64,000 nt of DNA from Pokkaliibacter sp046614695 (GCF_046614695.1 NZ_JBKKHQ010000001.1:62001-126000); one strand, 5' to 3'. Positions 8,493 through 17,416 are shown, numbered from the stretch's first letter. Translations and numbers: made by a program. The notes: generated by a model from the letters alone, not told the origin.

Positions 8493-9260
8493 TTAGTGAG
8501 CGGTAAAACCACCATCCACGGCCAGCGCATGGCCCACCAGGAAAGACGCGCCAGGGCTGGACAGCCAGAGCACAGCGGCAGCGATTTCCTCGGGTCTGCC
8601 CAAACGACCAATAGGTTGCGCGGCAGCAATCATTTCATCGGTCAATGCGCCTTTTTTCAGCATATCCGCCACCATGGGCGTATCGATGGCGCCGGGGCAT
8701 ACCGCGTTGATGCGAATACCACGAGGAGCATATTCCAGCGCGGCGCTTTTGGTCATGCCAATCACACCGTGTTTGGAGGCATGGTAAGACGCCAGTTTTG
8801 CCAAACCGACCAGACCGCCGGTGGAGGAGCAGTTCACAATCACGCCTTCGCCCTGATCGCGCATTTGTTGCAGTTCATACTTCTGGCAAGCCCACACGCC
8901 ACGCAGGTTGATGGCATTGACCTTGTCAAAGGCTTCAACCGGCTCATCGGCGGCATCGCACGCAGGCACCTGAATGCCGGCATTGTTAAAGGCGATATCC
9001 AGACGGCCAAAACGGCTGACAATATCTTTAATCAGCTGCGCGACCTGGGGTTCATCCGCCACATCACACACAAAACCCGCGACATTGGGATTAATCCCTT
9101 TCAGGGATTCCACCGCGCTATTGAGGGCTTCGGCGTTGATGTCAGACAGAGCCACACTGGCACCGGATTCAGCAAAGGCTTTGGCTGTGGCAAAGCCCAT
9201 TCCGGAGGCGGCACCAGTGACCAGCGCGACTTTGTTGGAAAAATCATAGGTAACAGACAT
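8493..9260 (-). CDS. SDR-family oxidoreductase
   Basis: A 255-residue classical short-chain dehydrogenase. Cofactor motif TGAASGMG is at res. 15-22, NNAG at 92-95, catalytic Ser about 146 and the YxxxK pair at Y159/K163 (YHASKHG). The C-terminal PEEIAAAVLWLSSPGASFLVG is the conserved substrate-loop and tail region of the glucose-1-dehydrogenase / 3-oxoacyl-ACP-reductase-like group. SD at position 38 (after LALSD at 36-40) is compatible with NAD preference. It is read in the same direction as the MalY operon upstream, 49 bases away, so it could be its third gene. Confidence 0.9.
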   Translation of the reverse strand: MSVTYDFSNKVALVTGAASGMGFATAKAFAESGASVALSDINAEALNSAVESLKGINPNVAGFVCDVADEPQVAQLIKDIVSRFGRLDIAFNNAGIQVPACDAADEPVEAFDKVNAINLRGVWACQKYELQQMRDQGEGVIVNCSSTGGLVGLAKLASYHASKHGVIGMTKSAALEYAPRGIRINAVCPGAIDTPMVADMLKKGALTDEMIAAAQPIGRLGRPEEIAAAVLWLSSPGASFLVGHALAVDGGFTAH

Positions 9261-9309
9261 GGGGAAATATCCTTCTGTGCAGAGGGTTTATTGATGACTA
9301 AGAAAGGGG

Positions 9310-10494
9310 TCATGCCGGTGGTGGTTCATTGACCAGTGCGGCAAAAAGACGGGACAGCGCATCGTCCAGTCGGGCGCGGGAGGTGGCGATGTTGATTCGG
9401 ATAAAGCCATCCCCCTCTGGGCCGTAAACCGTGCCTTCGTTGATCCAGAGCCCATGATCGTCATAAAGAGAACGGGCAAGTGTCTGGCTAGTGACCGATA
9501 ACGCCCGACAGTCAATCCAGACCAGATAGGTTGCCTGCAGCGGAGTCACTTTGAGTTGCGGCAAATGCGTTTCGATGAAACGTTTTAGTGCCTGATAATT
9601 CTCATCAAGATAGCCGCGTAAGGCATCCAGCCAGACTTCGCCTTCGTTATAGGCGGCTTCCACTGCTGTCACGGCAAAAGGGCTGATCTCACAGACTTCA
9701 TTAATATTGAGACGGCGGTCGATGCGCCGACGGGTTTCCGGGTCGGCGGCAAGAATCGTCGCGACCTGCAAACCGGCGAGATTGAAGGCTTTACTCGGTG
9801 AAAAGCAGCTGACGGAGTGCTGCATAAATGCCTCGCCCAGGGAGGCAAAGGGCACATGGGTAAAACCGGGCATCGTCAGGTCGCAGTGAATCTCATCGGA
9901 GATCACCGTGACGTTGTGAGCGAAACACAACTCGCCGAGCTGGCGAAGCTCAGCTTCTGTCCAGCTACGACCCACCGGATTATGCGGATTACACAACAGC
10001 AGCAGGGTGTTTTTCGGCTCTGCGACCTTGCTGGCCAGATCCTCAAAATCAAAGCCGTAATGACCGTTTTCCTCTTTGAGAGGGCTGCTTACCAGAGTGC
10101 AGCCGCTATTACGGATCGAGGAGAAAAAGCAGTTGTATGCCGGGCTAGGGACGATGACGCCATCCCCCGGAATACTCAGGGCCTGAATAATGGCGGAGAG
10201 AGCAGGAACGACGCCGGTGGTGTAGAGCAGCGCCTCGGACGTTACCGAAAGAGCATGGCGCCGCCTGAGCCAGTTCGTGAAAGCGGTAAAGAAGCTCTCC
10301 GGCACGCGGGTATAACCAAAAATGCCATGCCTGGCACGTTGTACCAGCGCCTCGGTAATGGCAGGTGCGGTGGTGAAGTCCATATCCGCAACCCACAGCG
10401 GCAGCACATTCCCATTGGCGGCGCTATCCCACTTCACGCTATGGGTACCGCGACGCTCCGGCACAGCATCGAAGGGTGTGTTAACGCCAGCCAT
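9310..10494 (-). CDS. MalY/PatB-family PLP-dependent aminotransferase / C-S lyase
   Basis: A 394-residue class I/II PLP enzyme. N-terminal SVKWD and LPLWVADMDF are the MalY/PatB signature; the PLP lysine lies in CFSPSKAFNLAGLQ; ISDEIHCDL carries the aspartate that contacts the pyridine nitrogen; CNPHNPVGR binds the cofactor. MalY/PatB proteins cleave cystathionine and other cysteine S-conjugates. The ATG shares one base with the TGA of the upstream DUF3737 gene (TGATG), implying coupled translation. The two families are recalled as frequent neighbours, suggesting a shared pathway. Confidence 0.92.
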   Translation of the reverse strand: MAGVNTPFDAVPERRGTHSVKWDSAANGNVLPLWVADMDFTTAPAITEALVQRARHGIFGYTRVPESFFTAFTNWLRRRHALSVTSEALLYTTGVVPALSAIIQALSIPGDGVIVPSPAYNCFFSSIRNSGCTLVSSPLKEENGHYGFDFEDLASKVAEPKNTLLLLCNPHNPVGRSWTEAELRQLGELCFAHNVTVISDEIHCDLTMPGFTHVPFASLGEAFMQHSVSCFSPSKAFNLAGLQVATILAADPETRRRIDRRLNINEVCEISPFAVTAVEAAYNEGEVWLDALRGYLDENYQALKRFIETHLPQLKVTPLQATYLVWIDCRALSVTSQTLARSLYDDHGLWINEGTVYGPEGDGFIRINIATSRARLDDALSRLFAALVNEPPPA

Positions 10495-11369
10495 CAGGCA
10501 TTCGCCTCGACTGCTGCCTCTGCGTTGGATGCTTTAAGCTGGACTCTGGTCAGTTCAGGGCTAATAAACGCTTCATCCAGAATGACGTGACCAATGGCGT
10601 TCGCCCGAATAATGCCGCCCTCCGGGTTCTTGATGCTGATGATGTCACTGGTGATATCGACATCGATCGTGCTGTATTCAAAGCACAGGTCCGTGTTCTC
10701 CATGATGCAGTTTTCCATGACCAGATTTTTGGCATAACACAGAGGCTGACTGCCACGAATGGTGCAGTTCACCAGTCGCAGGTTGGTGGAATGCCAGCCG
10801 AGGTATTCGCCATCGAGTACCGAGTCATACACCGTGACGTTCTCTGAACCCCAGAAGGCATCCTTGGAGTCGAGATGAGCGTTGCGGATGATGACATTGC
10901 GGGCATCCTGAAAGCTGTAATTGCCCTGCAGGGAGAAGTGTTCGGCTTCAATGTTCTGGCCATTCATCAGCAAGTAGTCGCCTTTCTGAATGCTGACATT
11001 GCGAAAGAGAACATCACGACAGTTCCAGCAGCATTCCTCGGCATTGGGGAGCTGCACGTTTTCCAGCACCAGCCCGTCCATCTCGCGGAACATCTTTGGC
11101 GCTTCCACACGGGTGTTACGCATGTGCAGATTGCGGGTGTACCAGATCGCGGCGCGGGCATACACGGTAAAAAGGCAGTTCTCAATCAGCACATTCTCAT
11201 CGTGCCAGAACGGGTACTTGCCCATGAACTCACAGCCAGAGGCCTGTACGTTTCTGGTGTGCTTAATGGCGGATTCACCGGGGTAAAACTTCACATTTTC
11301 AAAGCGGGTATCGTGAGCGGCAAAGCAGGCGCGTTCGCCTTCAAAAAAGGTATTTTCGATCAGGTTCAT
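10494..11369 (-). CDS. DUF3737 family right-handed beta-helix protein
   Basis: A 291-residue protein built of about 20-residue repeats with alternating N, V, L and C positions (for example ENVLIENCLFTVYARAAIWY, RNVIIRNAHLDSKDAFWGS, KNLVMENCIMENTDLCFEY), the pattern of a pectin-lyase-like right-handed beta-helix. It corresponds to the DUF3737 family, whose function is unknown. It has no signal peptide, so it is cytosolic. It is the first gene of the pair with the MalY-type lyase, overlapping it by one base, and may act on or scaffold the same substrate. Confidence 0.88.
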   Translation of the reverse strand: MNLIENTFFEGERACFAAHDTRFENVKFYPGESAIKHTRNVQASGCEFMGKYPFWHDENVLIENCLFTVYARAAIWYTRNLHMRNTRVEAPKMFREMDGLVLENVQLPNAEECCWNCRDVLFRNVSIQKGDYLLMNGQNIEAEHFSLQGNYSFQDARNVIIRNAHLDSKDAFWGSENVTVYDSVLDGEYLGWHSTNLRLVNCTIRGSQPLCYAKNLVMENCIMENTDLCFEYSTIDVDITSDIISIKNPEGGIIRANAIGHVILDEAFISPELTRVQLKASNAEAAVEANA

Positions 11370-11639
11370 GGTGCTATCAGTATCTTCAACGGTGTGGCTG
11401 TAAGGTCAGTTGCCAGAAAGAGGTAACCAACGCGACAACAGCGGGGGCGTTAATCCATTAACGTGATGAAGAGAAGTTTATGGGGGAAGGTCTTATGAGA
11501 ATAAGGCGGGTAAAAGCCTAGCTTCTATGAATGAGAGACATGAATGGATGAGGTTAGGCCGCGTTGAAAGTAGTCAGACGCAGAAACATCGCATTCGGAG
11601 TGCTGCTCGGAATAGTTTGCGCCCGCCCCAAAGCGCTTT

Positions 11640-12515
11640 CTAGACCAAAGCGCTGCGCCGCTGTGACGGGCTGGTGCCGAAATGCTGGCGGAAGCGGTTT
11701 GAAAAATGGCTGGAGGAGCTAAAACCACAGTTAAGGGCAATATCGCTCAGGCTTTGTTCGGTGGTGATCAGCAGTTGTTCTGCGCGGGCAAGGCGTGTCG
11801 CCATCACATACTGGTGGGGCGCTAGGCCCTGGCTTTGTTTGAACATCCGCGCGAAGTGGTAGTCACTCAAGCCTGCCTGCTCGGCAAGATCAGACAGCAG
11901 CAAGGGCTGATCAAGATGAGCATCAATAAACTCCCGCACCCGTGCCAGCTGAAATGGTGCCAGTCCGCCGGTGATGCGTGGCAGCTCCCACTGGCAATGC
12001 AGGTATTGACGCGCCATGTGGGTGAGCATCAGCGATGAGGTACTACTCAGCAGTAACTGGTCGGCTTTATCGCCCCAGTCACAGGCCAGCAAAAACTGGC
12101 GATAGAGCAGGGTGATTTGCGGATCTTCAGCGAAAATCCGTTCATCCAGCGTGAAGGAGGAAGGGCGCTTGTCCCAGGTTTTCTCGGCGATATCCGAGAG
12201 GTGCTGATCGGTAAAGTAGAAGTGGACAAAGGTCAGCGGGCCTTTGATATTCCAGGTCGAGTCATAGCCCTTCGGCATCAGGCACATACGCCCCGGCCCG
12301 CCGCCGTTCTTCCAACCCCCACGGGTTTTCATGTAGCTCTCGTAACCATCGGCCACGTACATGCTGAGGGTGTGGTGGCTCACCTGTTCAAGGGCAACCA
12401 GATCCTGATCGTTATACCAGGATGCCAGCCCGATGCCGTTACTCAGCAGGGCGCTGTCGCGCAGTTGGGTGCGGTGCTGTTTGAGTTCCTCAAGAACCTG
12501 ATAGCGGCTGTCCAC
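11640..12515 (-). CDS. AraC-family transcriptional regulator
   Basis: A 291-residue regulator: N-terminal cupin-like sensing domain (about res. 30-170) and a C-terminal double helix-turn-helix of AraC type (about 190-288). LSDLAEQAGLSDYHFARMFKQ is the first HTH; LSDIALNCGFSSSSHFSNRFR with TSPSQRR is the second. The start codon is GTG (12513-12515). It lies upstream of, and in the same orientation as, the DUF3737/MalY genes and opposite the EamA exporter at 12730; either may be its target. Confidence 0.9.
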   Translation of the reverse strand: MDSRYQVLEELKQHRTQLRDSALLSNGIGLASWYNDQDLVALEQVSHHTLSMYVADGYESYMKTRGGWKNGGGPGRMCLMPKGYDSTWNIKGPLTFVHFYFTDQHLSDIAEKTWDKRPSSFTLDERIFAEDPQITLLYRQFLLACDWGDKADQLLLSSTSSLMLTHMARQYLHCQWELPRITGGLAPFQLARVREFIDAHLDQPLLLSDLAEQAGLSDYHFARMFKQSQGLAPHQYVMATRLARAEQLLITTEQSLSDIALNCGFSSSSHFSNRFRQHFGTSPSQRRSALV

Positions 12516-12729
12516 GGTCGTTCAATCCACCAGAGTGAGCAAAGGTCAGTTAGGCGAAGGGTTATCTTACCCAGCCTGACTTTAATGACCAAGGCTTGTG
12601 CGGCGTCTTCGCCAAATAACCGCAAGAATGTGCAACTCGCCGCGGTTTTGTAAAAGTCTCATGGATGCGGAGTCGGCATAATGGCGTTATTCCGTTGTGT
12701 TGATATTCCACCTTGTCGAGGCTTGCCTG

Positions 12730-13644
12730 ATGACACTTTTACTCTACGTTGCGACCGTTCTGATCTGGGGTACCACCTGGATTGCCATCAGCGCCCAAAC
12801 CGGCGAGGTGGCGGCTCCGGTCTCGGTGTTTTACCGCTTTTTGCTGGCGGCCGTGGTATTGCTGGCGGTGCTGCGGGTAAGCGGCAGGCTCAAGCCTTTC
12901 ACCCTGCGCGAGCATGGCCTCTGTGTGTTGCAGGGCATGTGCGTGTTCTGCTTTAACTTCTACTGTTTCTATGTCGCCAACCACTACATCAACAGCGGTC
13001 TTGAGTCCGTGCTGTTCTCCATGGCGATTCTCTTTAATGCGCTGAACGGCGTGTTCTTCCTCGGCCAGCGCATTACCCGCAAGCTGATGTGTGCCAATGC
13101 TCTGGGGCTGATCGGGATCATCTGCCTGTTCTGGCGTGACCTCAACCCTGCAGATATGCAACCGCAAGTGCTGCTGGGTATCGGCCTCTGCCTCCTTGGC
13201 ACCTATGGGTTTTCCCTCGGCAATATGATCAGCGCGCGCCACCAGCGTGCCGGGCGGGATCTGCTCTCCAGCAATGCTTACGCCATGACCTACGGTGCGC
13301 TGACCATGCTGGTGGTGATTCTGCTGCAGGGCCAGAGCTTTGCCATCGACCCGCGTCCGGTGTATTGGGGTGCGCTGGTGTACCTCTCGGTATTTGGTTC
13401 GGTCATTGCCTTTGGCACTTACTTTGCGCTGGTGGGGCGAATCGGGGCAGGGCAGGCCGCCTATGCCACGGTACTTTTCCCCATCGTTGCGCTGACCATT
13501 TCCACCCTGTTTGAAGGCTATGTCTGGAGTGCGTCAGCCTTTATCGGACTGGCGCTGATTCTCGGCGGCAACGTGGTGATGTTCTACCAGCCCAAGCGCT
13601 ACAAGGCGGCGACGCAATCGACCGTCAGTGTCAAACCCGCCTGA
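12730..13644 (+). CDS. EamA/DMT-family inner-membrane transporter
   Basis: A 304-residue drug/metabolite transporter with ten predicted membrane helices in two EamA repeats. The first helix TLLLYVATVLIWGTTWIAIS is typical of RhaT/EamA proteins. The ATG at 12730 is preferred over 12697 because it places the first helix at residue 2 and is preceded by CGAGG. Such proteins export amino acids or other metabolites; the substrate is not readable. It is divergent from the AraC regulator at 11640-12515. Confidence 0.9.
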   Translation: MTLLLYVATVLIWGTTWIAISAQTGEVAAPVSVFYRFLLAAVVLLAVLRVSGRLKPFTLREHGLCVLQGMCVFCFNFYCFYVANHYINSGLESVLFSMAILFNALNGVFFLGQRITRKLMCANALGLIGIICLFWRDLNPADMQPQVLLGIGLCLLGTYGFSLGNMISARHQRAGRDLLSSNAYAMTYGALTMLVVILLQGQSFAIDPRPVYWGALVYLSVFGSVIAFGTYFALVGRIGAGQAAYATVLFPIVALTISTLFEGYVWSASAFIGLALILGGNVVMFYQPKRYKAATQSTVSVKPA

Positions 13645-13661
13645 TCCTTTATGATGTCCTC

Positions 13662-13693
13662 AACGCCATTCTGCTTCCGCGGGGGGTGGCGTT
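13662..13693 (+). terminator. Possible terminator after the EamA gene
   Basis: AACGCCA (13662-13668) and TGGCGTT (13687-13693) form a 7-base stem followed by TTT. The loop is long (18 bases) and GC-rich, so this is a weak call. Confidence 0.4.
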
Positions 13694-13879
13694 TTACCTC
13701 TCGCGGTATAAGGCGCTCACACGCGATAAAAATTTTTTTGGAACTGTGATCCAGGATCGTCCCACAAACATATATATGAATATGCTGCGCCAGCATGAAA
13801 GTAGGAACATGGGTTCTTACGGGTGAAGCGCAAACACCGGGCGGCAGGATGCAGTCAGGTGACTCCGGGGAGTATTTAT

Positions 13880-14116
13880 ATGACCACCTCTTTTCCAGTT
13901 CAAAGCCTGCGTATCGGCAGTGGTCGTTATAAAGAAAAGCTTTATATCGTTATCGCGCCACGCACCTTGAGCCAGCTTTACATCGCCGTCGAAGGCCTGC
14001 CTTTGATGACCAGCGATTCCCTCTCCTTTGACTCCAAAGAAGAAGCCCTCGACTTCGCCAAGCATATTGTTGAAGAGCTGGTGGATGAGTCCGAACTTGA
14101 AGCCTTGGTTGCCTGA
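13880..14116 (+). CDS. Small protein, paralogue family member A
   Basis: A 78-residue protein starting at the ATG at 13880, which has GGGGAG 7 bases upstream; a longer start at 13823 lacks this. It reads SGRYKEKLYIVIA...LYIAVEGLPLMTSDSLSFDSKEEALDFAKHIVEEL. The same layout (SG-Y, a basic YxI strand, an aromatic or valine strand ending in (I/E)G(L/F)P, a phenylalanine, S-(K/R)-(E/K)-A, then an amphipathic helix) occurs in the small proteins at 15889-16131 and 61973-62221. No known domain is recognised. Acidic at the C-terminus; no signal or membrane segment. Cytosolic, function unknown. Confidence 0.75.
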   Translation: MTTSFPVQSLRIGSGRYKEKLYIVIAPRTLSQLYIAVEGLPLMTSDSLSFDSKEEALDFAKHIVEELVDESELEALVA

Positions 14117-14460
14117 AAGAGGTGGCCTGAAAATAACCAGCTTCACTTCTGATACAGCCTTACGCGTTTTCCCAGCGTGATTCATCCACGCGCCTGATGA
14201 TCAGGGGGAAGTAGTCCTTTAGATCTCCGCTCTCGCTGTACCTCGACTTGTGGTAATCCTACGCCACAGCATTTATTGCTTTTCCCTGCCTATTGATTGA
14301 TAACGGATTTTTGTTCGGTAGTTGCTGAAAGTACGTTTTCTCAGGCTTGCATCTCGTGTATGACGCTGCTAAAAATGTTACGTTTATTTCTGTTTTTTTA
14401 TCAGTATATAGTTTTATATATTTTCTCAATTTTATATGAATAGAATGATCGAGGATAAAT
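14117..14460. other. Intergenic region with base-composition shift
   Basis: About 340 bases with no supported gene. The left part has backbone composition; from about 14330 the sequence turns strongly AT-rich leading into the HEPN/zinc-ribbon gene, so the left border of an acquired segment probably lies here. Confidence 0.5.
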
Positions 14461-15402
14461 ATGAGTATTCTCAATAATGCATTAGATTCAATTGCTATTG
14501 GTTTAGAAGATTTTGAATCCACTGATGATAGAAGAATAATTTCTGCGACCAGAAATATATTTTCTGGAATCTTGCTTTTGTTTAAAGCAAAGCTCTGTGA
14601 GATAAGTCCTCAAGGTTCTGATGAGGCTCTAATTAAACAAAAAATTTTACCAGAAACTGATGAGGCTGGAGTGATCAAATGGATAGGTCGAGGAAAGAAA
14701 ACTGTTGACGTGCAAAATATTAAGGAGCGTTTTGAATCCTTGAAAATATCAGTGGATTGGAAACGCCTCGATAATATAAATAAATACAGGAATGATATAG
14801 AGCATTATCATAGCACTCTGAAAAGAGATGCTGTTAAGAAAATGATTTCTGATTCATTTATTATTATTAGAGACTTCATCGTTGATGAACTTAATAAAGA
14901 TCCTAAATCTCTGCTTGGGGATAAATCATGGAAGATTTTGGTAGAAGTGAATGAAGTTTATCTAAAGGAAAAACAAAAGTGTGATTTAACGTTGGAACAG
15001 CTTAGTTATTATACTGATGAGATATTTCACGCATTAAGAGAATATAATTGCAGTGAGTGTGGTTCAGATTTGCTAGAATTCGATGATGCAAGATGTGTAT
15101 TTAAATGTCGTGCATGTGAAAATGAACTTCAATATGACGAGATTGTGAATGACGCCGTGAATGAATATTATGCAGGCGCAACTTATTTAGCTTTAAAGGA
15201 TGGAGGCGATATACCAGTCGTTGATTGCCCTTTATGTGGCATTGGCGTATATATTGTCCATGAAGGTGTTTGTGTTTCATGTGGTGGTTCCGCAAATCAT
15301 CAGTGTGCAGGATGTGGAAGCAATATTCCAGCAGAAGAACTATCCGATAGTATTTTTTGTGGTTATTGTAATTATAAGATTGATAAAGTTATGTCAGAGT
15401 AA
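14461..15402 (+). CDS. HEPN-like protein with three zinc ribbons (AT-rich, acquired)
   Basis: A 313-residue protein of unfamiliar architecture. The N-terminal half is helical and contains KYRNDIEHYH, where R110 and H115 form an Rx4H motif with a polar residue after Arg, as in HEPN ribonucleases. The C-terminal third has three four-cysteine sites: C197/C200/C212 or C216/C219, C256/C259/C271/C274, and C282/C285/C300/C303, the spacing of zinc ribbons. Codon use is far more AT-rich than flanking genes. GAGGA precedes the ATG. HEPN domains are common in defence and toxin systems; here the ribonuclease role is inference. It sits between two paralogous small genes. Confidence 0.72.
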   Translation: MSILNNALDSIAIGLEDFESTDDRRIISATRNIFSGILLLFKAKLCEISPQGSDEALIKQKILPETDEAGVIKWIGRGKKTVDVQNIKERFESLKISVDWKRLDNINKYRNDIEHYHSTLKRDAVKKMISDSFIIIRDFIVDELNKDPKSLLGDKSWKILVEVNEVYLKEKQKCDLTLEQLSYYTDEIFHALREYNCSECGSDLLEFDDARCVFKCRACENELQYDEIVNDAVNEYYAGATYLALKDGGDIPVVDCPLCGIGVYIVHEGVCVSCGGSANHQCAGCGSNIPAEELSDSIFCGYCNYKIDKVMSE

Positions 15403-15888
15403 AGTATTATTTGGAGTTAATTTTTATTCTATTGAGCCAAAATATCATCTTCTCTTGTTAGATATTAAAAAGGCGATCTATTTCATGGGATATTAATGAA
15501 CTAATGGATAAACGATAATTCATCATGCTCTGTTCCAAAGCTTTGAATAATATGGTTTGCGCATACCGCATGTTGGATTTCCAGAGTTCATTGAATAATG
15601 TTGTCGATCCTCCCAAAGGGCAGTGTACTCAACCGGGCGTTTAATACCAAAAAGCGCCCCTTGTCCGGTTTCACCAACCTCTTACATTCTCTACCCACTC
15701 CATTTTGCGTTTCATCTATCGAAACTTATCTTCATGCTGCGCTACAGTGCCCGTCACTGCTGGTTTTCATGACTTGTTTCCATCTATGTCATGCTGTTGT
15801 TTAATACCCCGGTGTTGAGCTATACAGGGTAATTCGGCCACGGTTGGTCAGAAGCAAAACAATAAAAACGGCTTCATGGAGGAAAGTA
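15403..15888. other. Intergenic region, no gene recognised
   Basis: About 490 bases. The first 130 continue the AT-rich composition of the gene before it; from about 15600 composition returns to backbone. No RNA gene, coding ORF or terminator was convincing. Confidence 0.5.
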
Positions 15889-16131
15889 ATGCGCCACTTA
15901 TTTGGCTCCGGGGATGTGCTCAGCTCAGGCACCTATCGCGGCAGAAAGTATCAGATCGTCGGTCGTCAGACGCGAATCAAGAATGAGTTCAATCAGGTCG
16001 TGGTGTTTATCGACGGCTTTCCAGAACTTAACTCCGGTAACTTTGCCTTTGCCTCACGCAAGGCGGCTTCCATGTTTGGCATGAGTCTGGTGCAGCAGTT
16101 TGTCGATGGCGACCCGCGTAAGAGCACCTAG
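15889..16131 (+). CDS. Small protein, paralogue family member B
   Basis: An 80-residue protein. GGAGG precedes the ATG at 15889 by 6 bases; the in-frame start at 15844 has no such site. Key stretches are SSGTYRGRKYQIVGRQ, FNQVVVFIDGFPE, SGNFAFASRKAASMFG and SLVQQFVDGD. These align almost position by position with the protein at 61973-62221 (SSGIYNGKQYQV, FNQVIVFIEGLPE, SGDFAFTSREEAADFG, SLVRQVIDG) and more loosely with 13880-14116. Basic overall, no signal peptide. Function unknown. Confidence 0.82.
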   Translation: MRHLFGSGDVLSSGTYRGRKYQIVGRQTRIKNEFNQVVVFIDGFPELNSGNFAFASRKAASMFGMSLVQQFVDGDPRKST

Positions 16132-16236
16132 CACTCTTGCCCGGAGGTGGCTGAAGGTATCTTGCCATGTCGCCTGCTGTTTTTTCTGAAGTGCTGGGGT
16201 ATCGTCGGTGTGACTCCCGCACTTCGGATAACGCCG

Positions 16237-16587
16237 ATGAACTCTCTGATTGTGAAATACCTGATCACCGCGCTGATGGTGGTCGTTATCTCAGAACTGG
16301 CCAAGCGCAGCGACCGTCTCGGCGCACTGGTCGCCTCACTGCCACTGGTGACCGTTCTCACGCTGGTCTGGCTTTATATCGAGCAGCAACCCGCCGCCAA
16401 AATTGCCAATCACGCCTGGTATACCTTCTGGTACGTGTTGCCGACCTTACCCATGTTTTTATTCTTCCCGATGATGATGCAGCGCTTCGGCTTCTGGCTG
16501 TCGCTACTCGCTAGCTGTGTACTGACGTTTATCTGCTTTGTGGGATTAGCGGCGGTGTTAAAGCGCTTTGGGGTGGAGTTGTGGTGA
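16237..16587 (+). CDS. DUF3147 family small integral membrane protein
   Basis: A 116-residue inner-membrane protein with four hydrophobic helices. NSLIVKYLITALMVVVISELAKRSDRLGALVASLP is the DUF3147 N-terminal hallmark (cited in pieces: YLITALMVVVISE, AKRSDRLGAL). The ATG at 16237 gives the usual family length near 115 residues; a longer reading from 16147 is not supported. The gene has backbone base composition and lies between member B of the small family and the AT-rich HNH gene, 25 bases from the latter. The function of DUF3147 is unknown. Confidence 0.82.
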   Translation: MNSLIVKYLITALMVVVISELAKRSDRLGALVASLPLVTVLTLVWLYIEQQPAAKIANHAWYTFWYVLPTLPMFLFFPMMMQRFGFWLSLLASCVLTFICFVGLAAVLKRFGVELW

Positions 16588-16612
16588 TGAAATTTATCGA
16601 AGGAGCAAATTA

Positions 16613-17416
16613 ATGAACGCAAGTCGGGAATATAAAGCACGTCTTATTTGGGATGAATTAGTGAGGTGTGCCCAGACCAGACCTAAAGCAACTCTTTACT
16701 ATCAAGATATTGCTTCATTGATTGGAGGAATTGCGTATGGAGTTGGACATTTTTTAGACCCAATAAAACAGTTCTGCGAGATACAGAGTCTACCACCGTT
16801 AACGATATTAGTTATCAACAAGAGCTTTGAAAGGCCAGGACGTGGTCTCCAGATGGAAGATTTTAATTTAAATGAAATCAATGTGTTAAAAGATAATGTC
16901 TATGATTTTCCTTGGAATAATCTAGTTAATCCATTTGCAGAGTTTGATGCAGATGAGTCTATCGATGGATTGATTAAGGATTATTTAAACTCTTCTAAAG
17001 AAATTAAAGATATCTCTAAATACGTAAAGCAACGTGGGGTATCTCAATTACTTTTTAGAAAAATTTTACTTAAAACGTACAAAGGCGAATGTGCTTTTTG
17101 TGGAGGCTGTCTTGAAAATTATCTTGAAGCAGCGCACATAAAGTCGTGGGAGAAGAGTAGTTCTGAAGAACGAATATTGCCCAGTAATGGGCTATTGCTT
17201 TGCGCAAATCATCATAAATTATTTGATGCTGATATATTGATTGTGAATGAAAATTTAAAAATAGAGCTTAATGAAGGAAAAGTTCGTTCAAAAAAGCAGC
17301 TGCAATTTGCAAAGAGTGAAATCTCTGGGTTAGACCGCTTACGTCTTCCTTCAAATAAGAATTATTGGCCGGATATTGATTTCATTAGAGAAAGGCAAAA
17401 GTCAGCTACTCGGTAA
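16613..17416 (+). CDS. HNH endonuclease (AT-rich, acquired)
   Basis: A 267-residue protein with a C-terminal HNH nuclease domain: C160-x2-C163 and C197 with H200 as the zinc-type pairs, AAHIK (H175), N192 in PSNGLLLC, then NHHKLFD (H200, H201). The N-terminal 100 residues contain YQDIASLIGGIAYGVG and PPLTILVINKSFERPG, probably a DNA-recognition module. AAGGAG lies 7 bases before the ATG at 16613. Base composition is clearly lower in GC than the genes either side, and no methyltransferase accompanies it. This fits a modification-dependent or standalone restriction nuclease, but the target is unknown. Confidence 0.85.
   Translation: MNASREYKARLIWDELVRCAQTRPKATLYYQDIASLIGGIAYGVGHFLDPIKQFCEIQSLPPLTILVINKSFERPGRGLQMEDFNLNEINVLKDNVYDFPWNNLVNPFAEFDADESIDGLIKDYLNSSKEIKDISKYVKQRGVSQLLFRKILLKTYKGECAFCGGCLENYLEAAHIKSWEKSSSEERILPSNGLLLCANHHKLFDADILIVNENLKIELNEGKVRSKKQLQFAKSEISGLDRLRLPSNKNYWPDIDFIRERQKSATR

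Noticed and set aside
8463..9332. 289-codon open frame on the plus strand
   Set aside because: Antisense to the SDR gene at 8493-9260; no start site or domain supports it.
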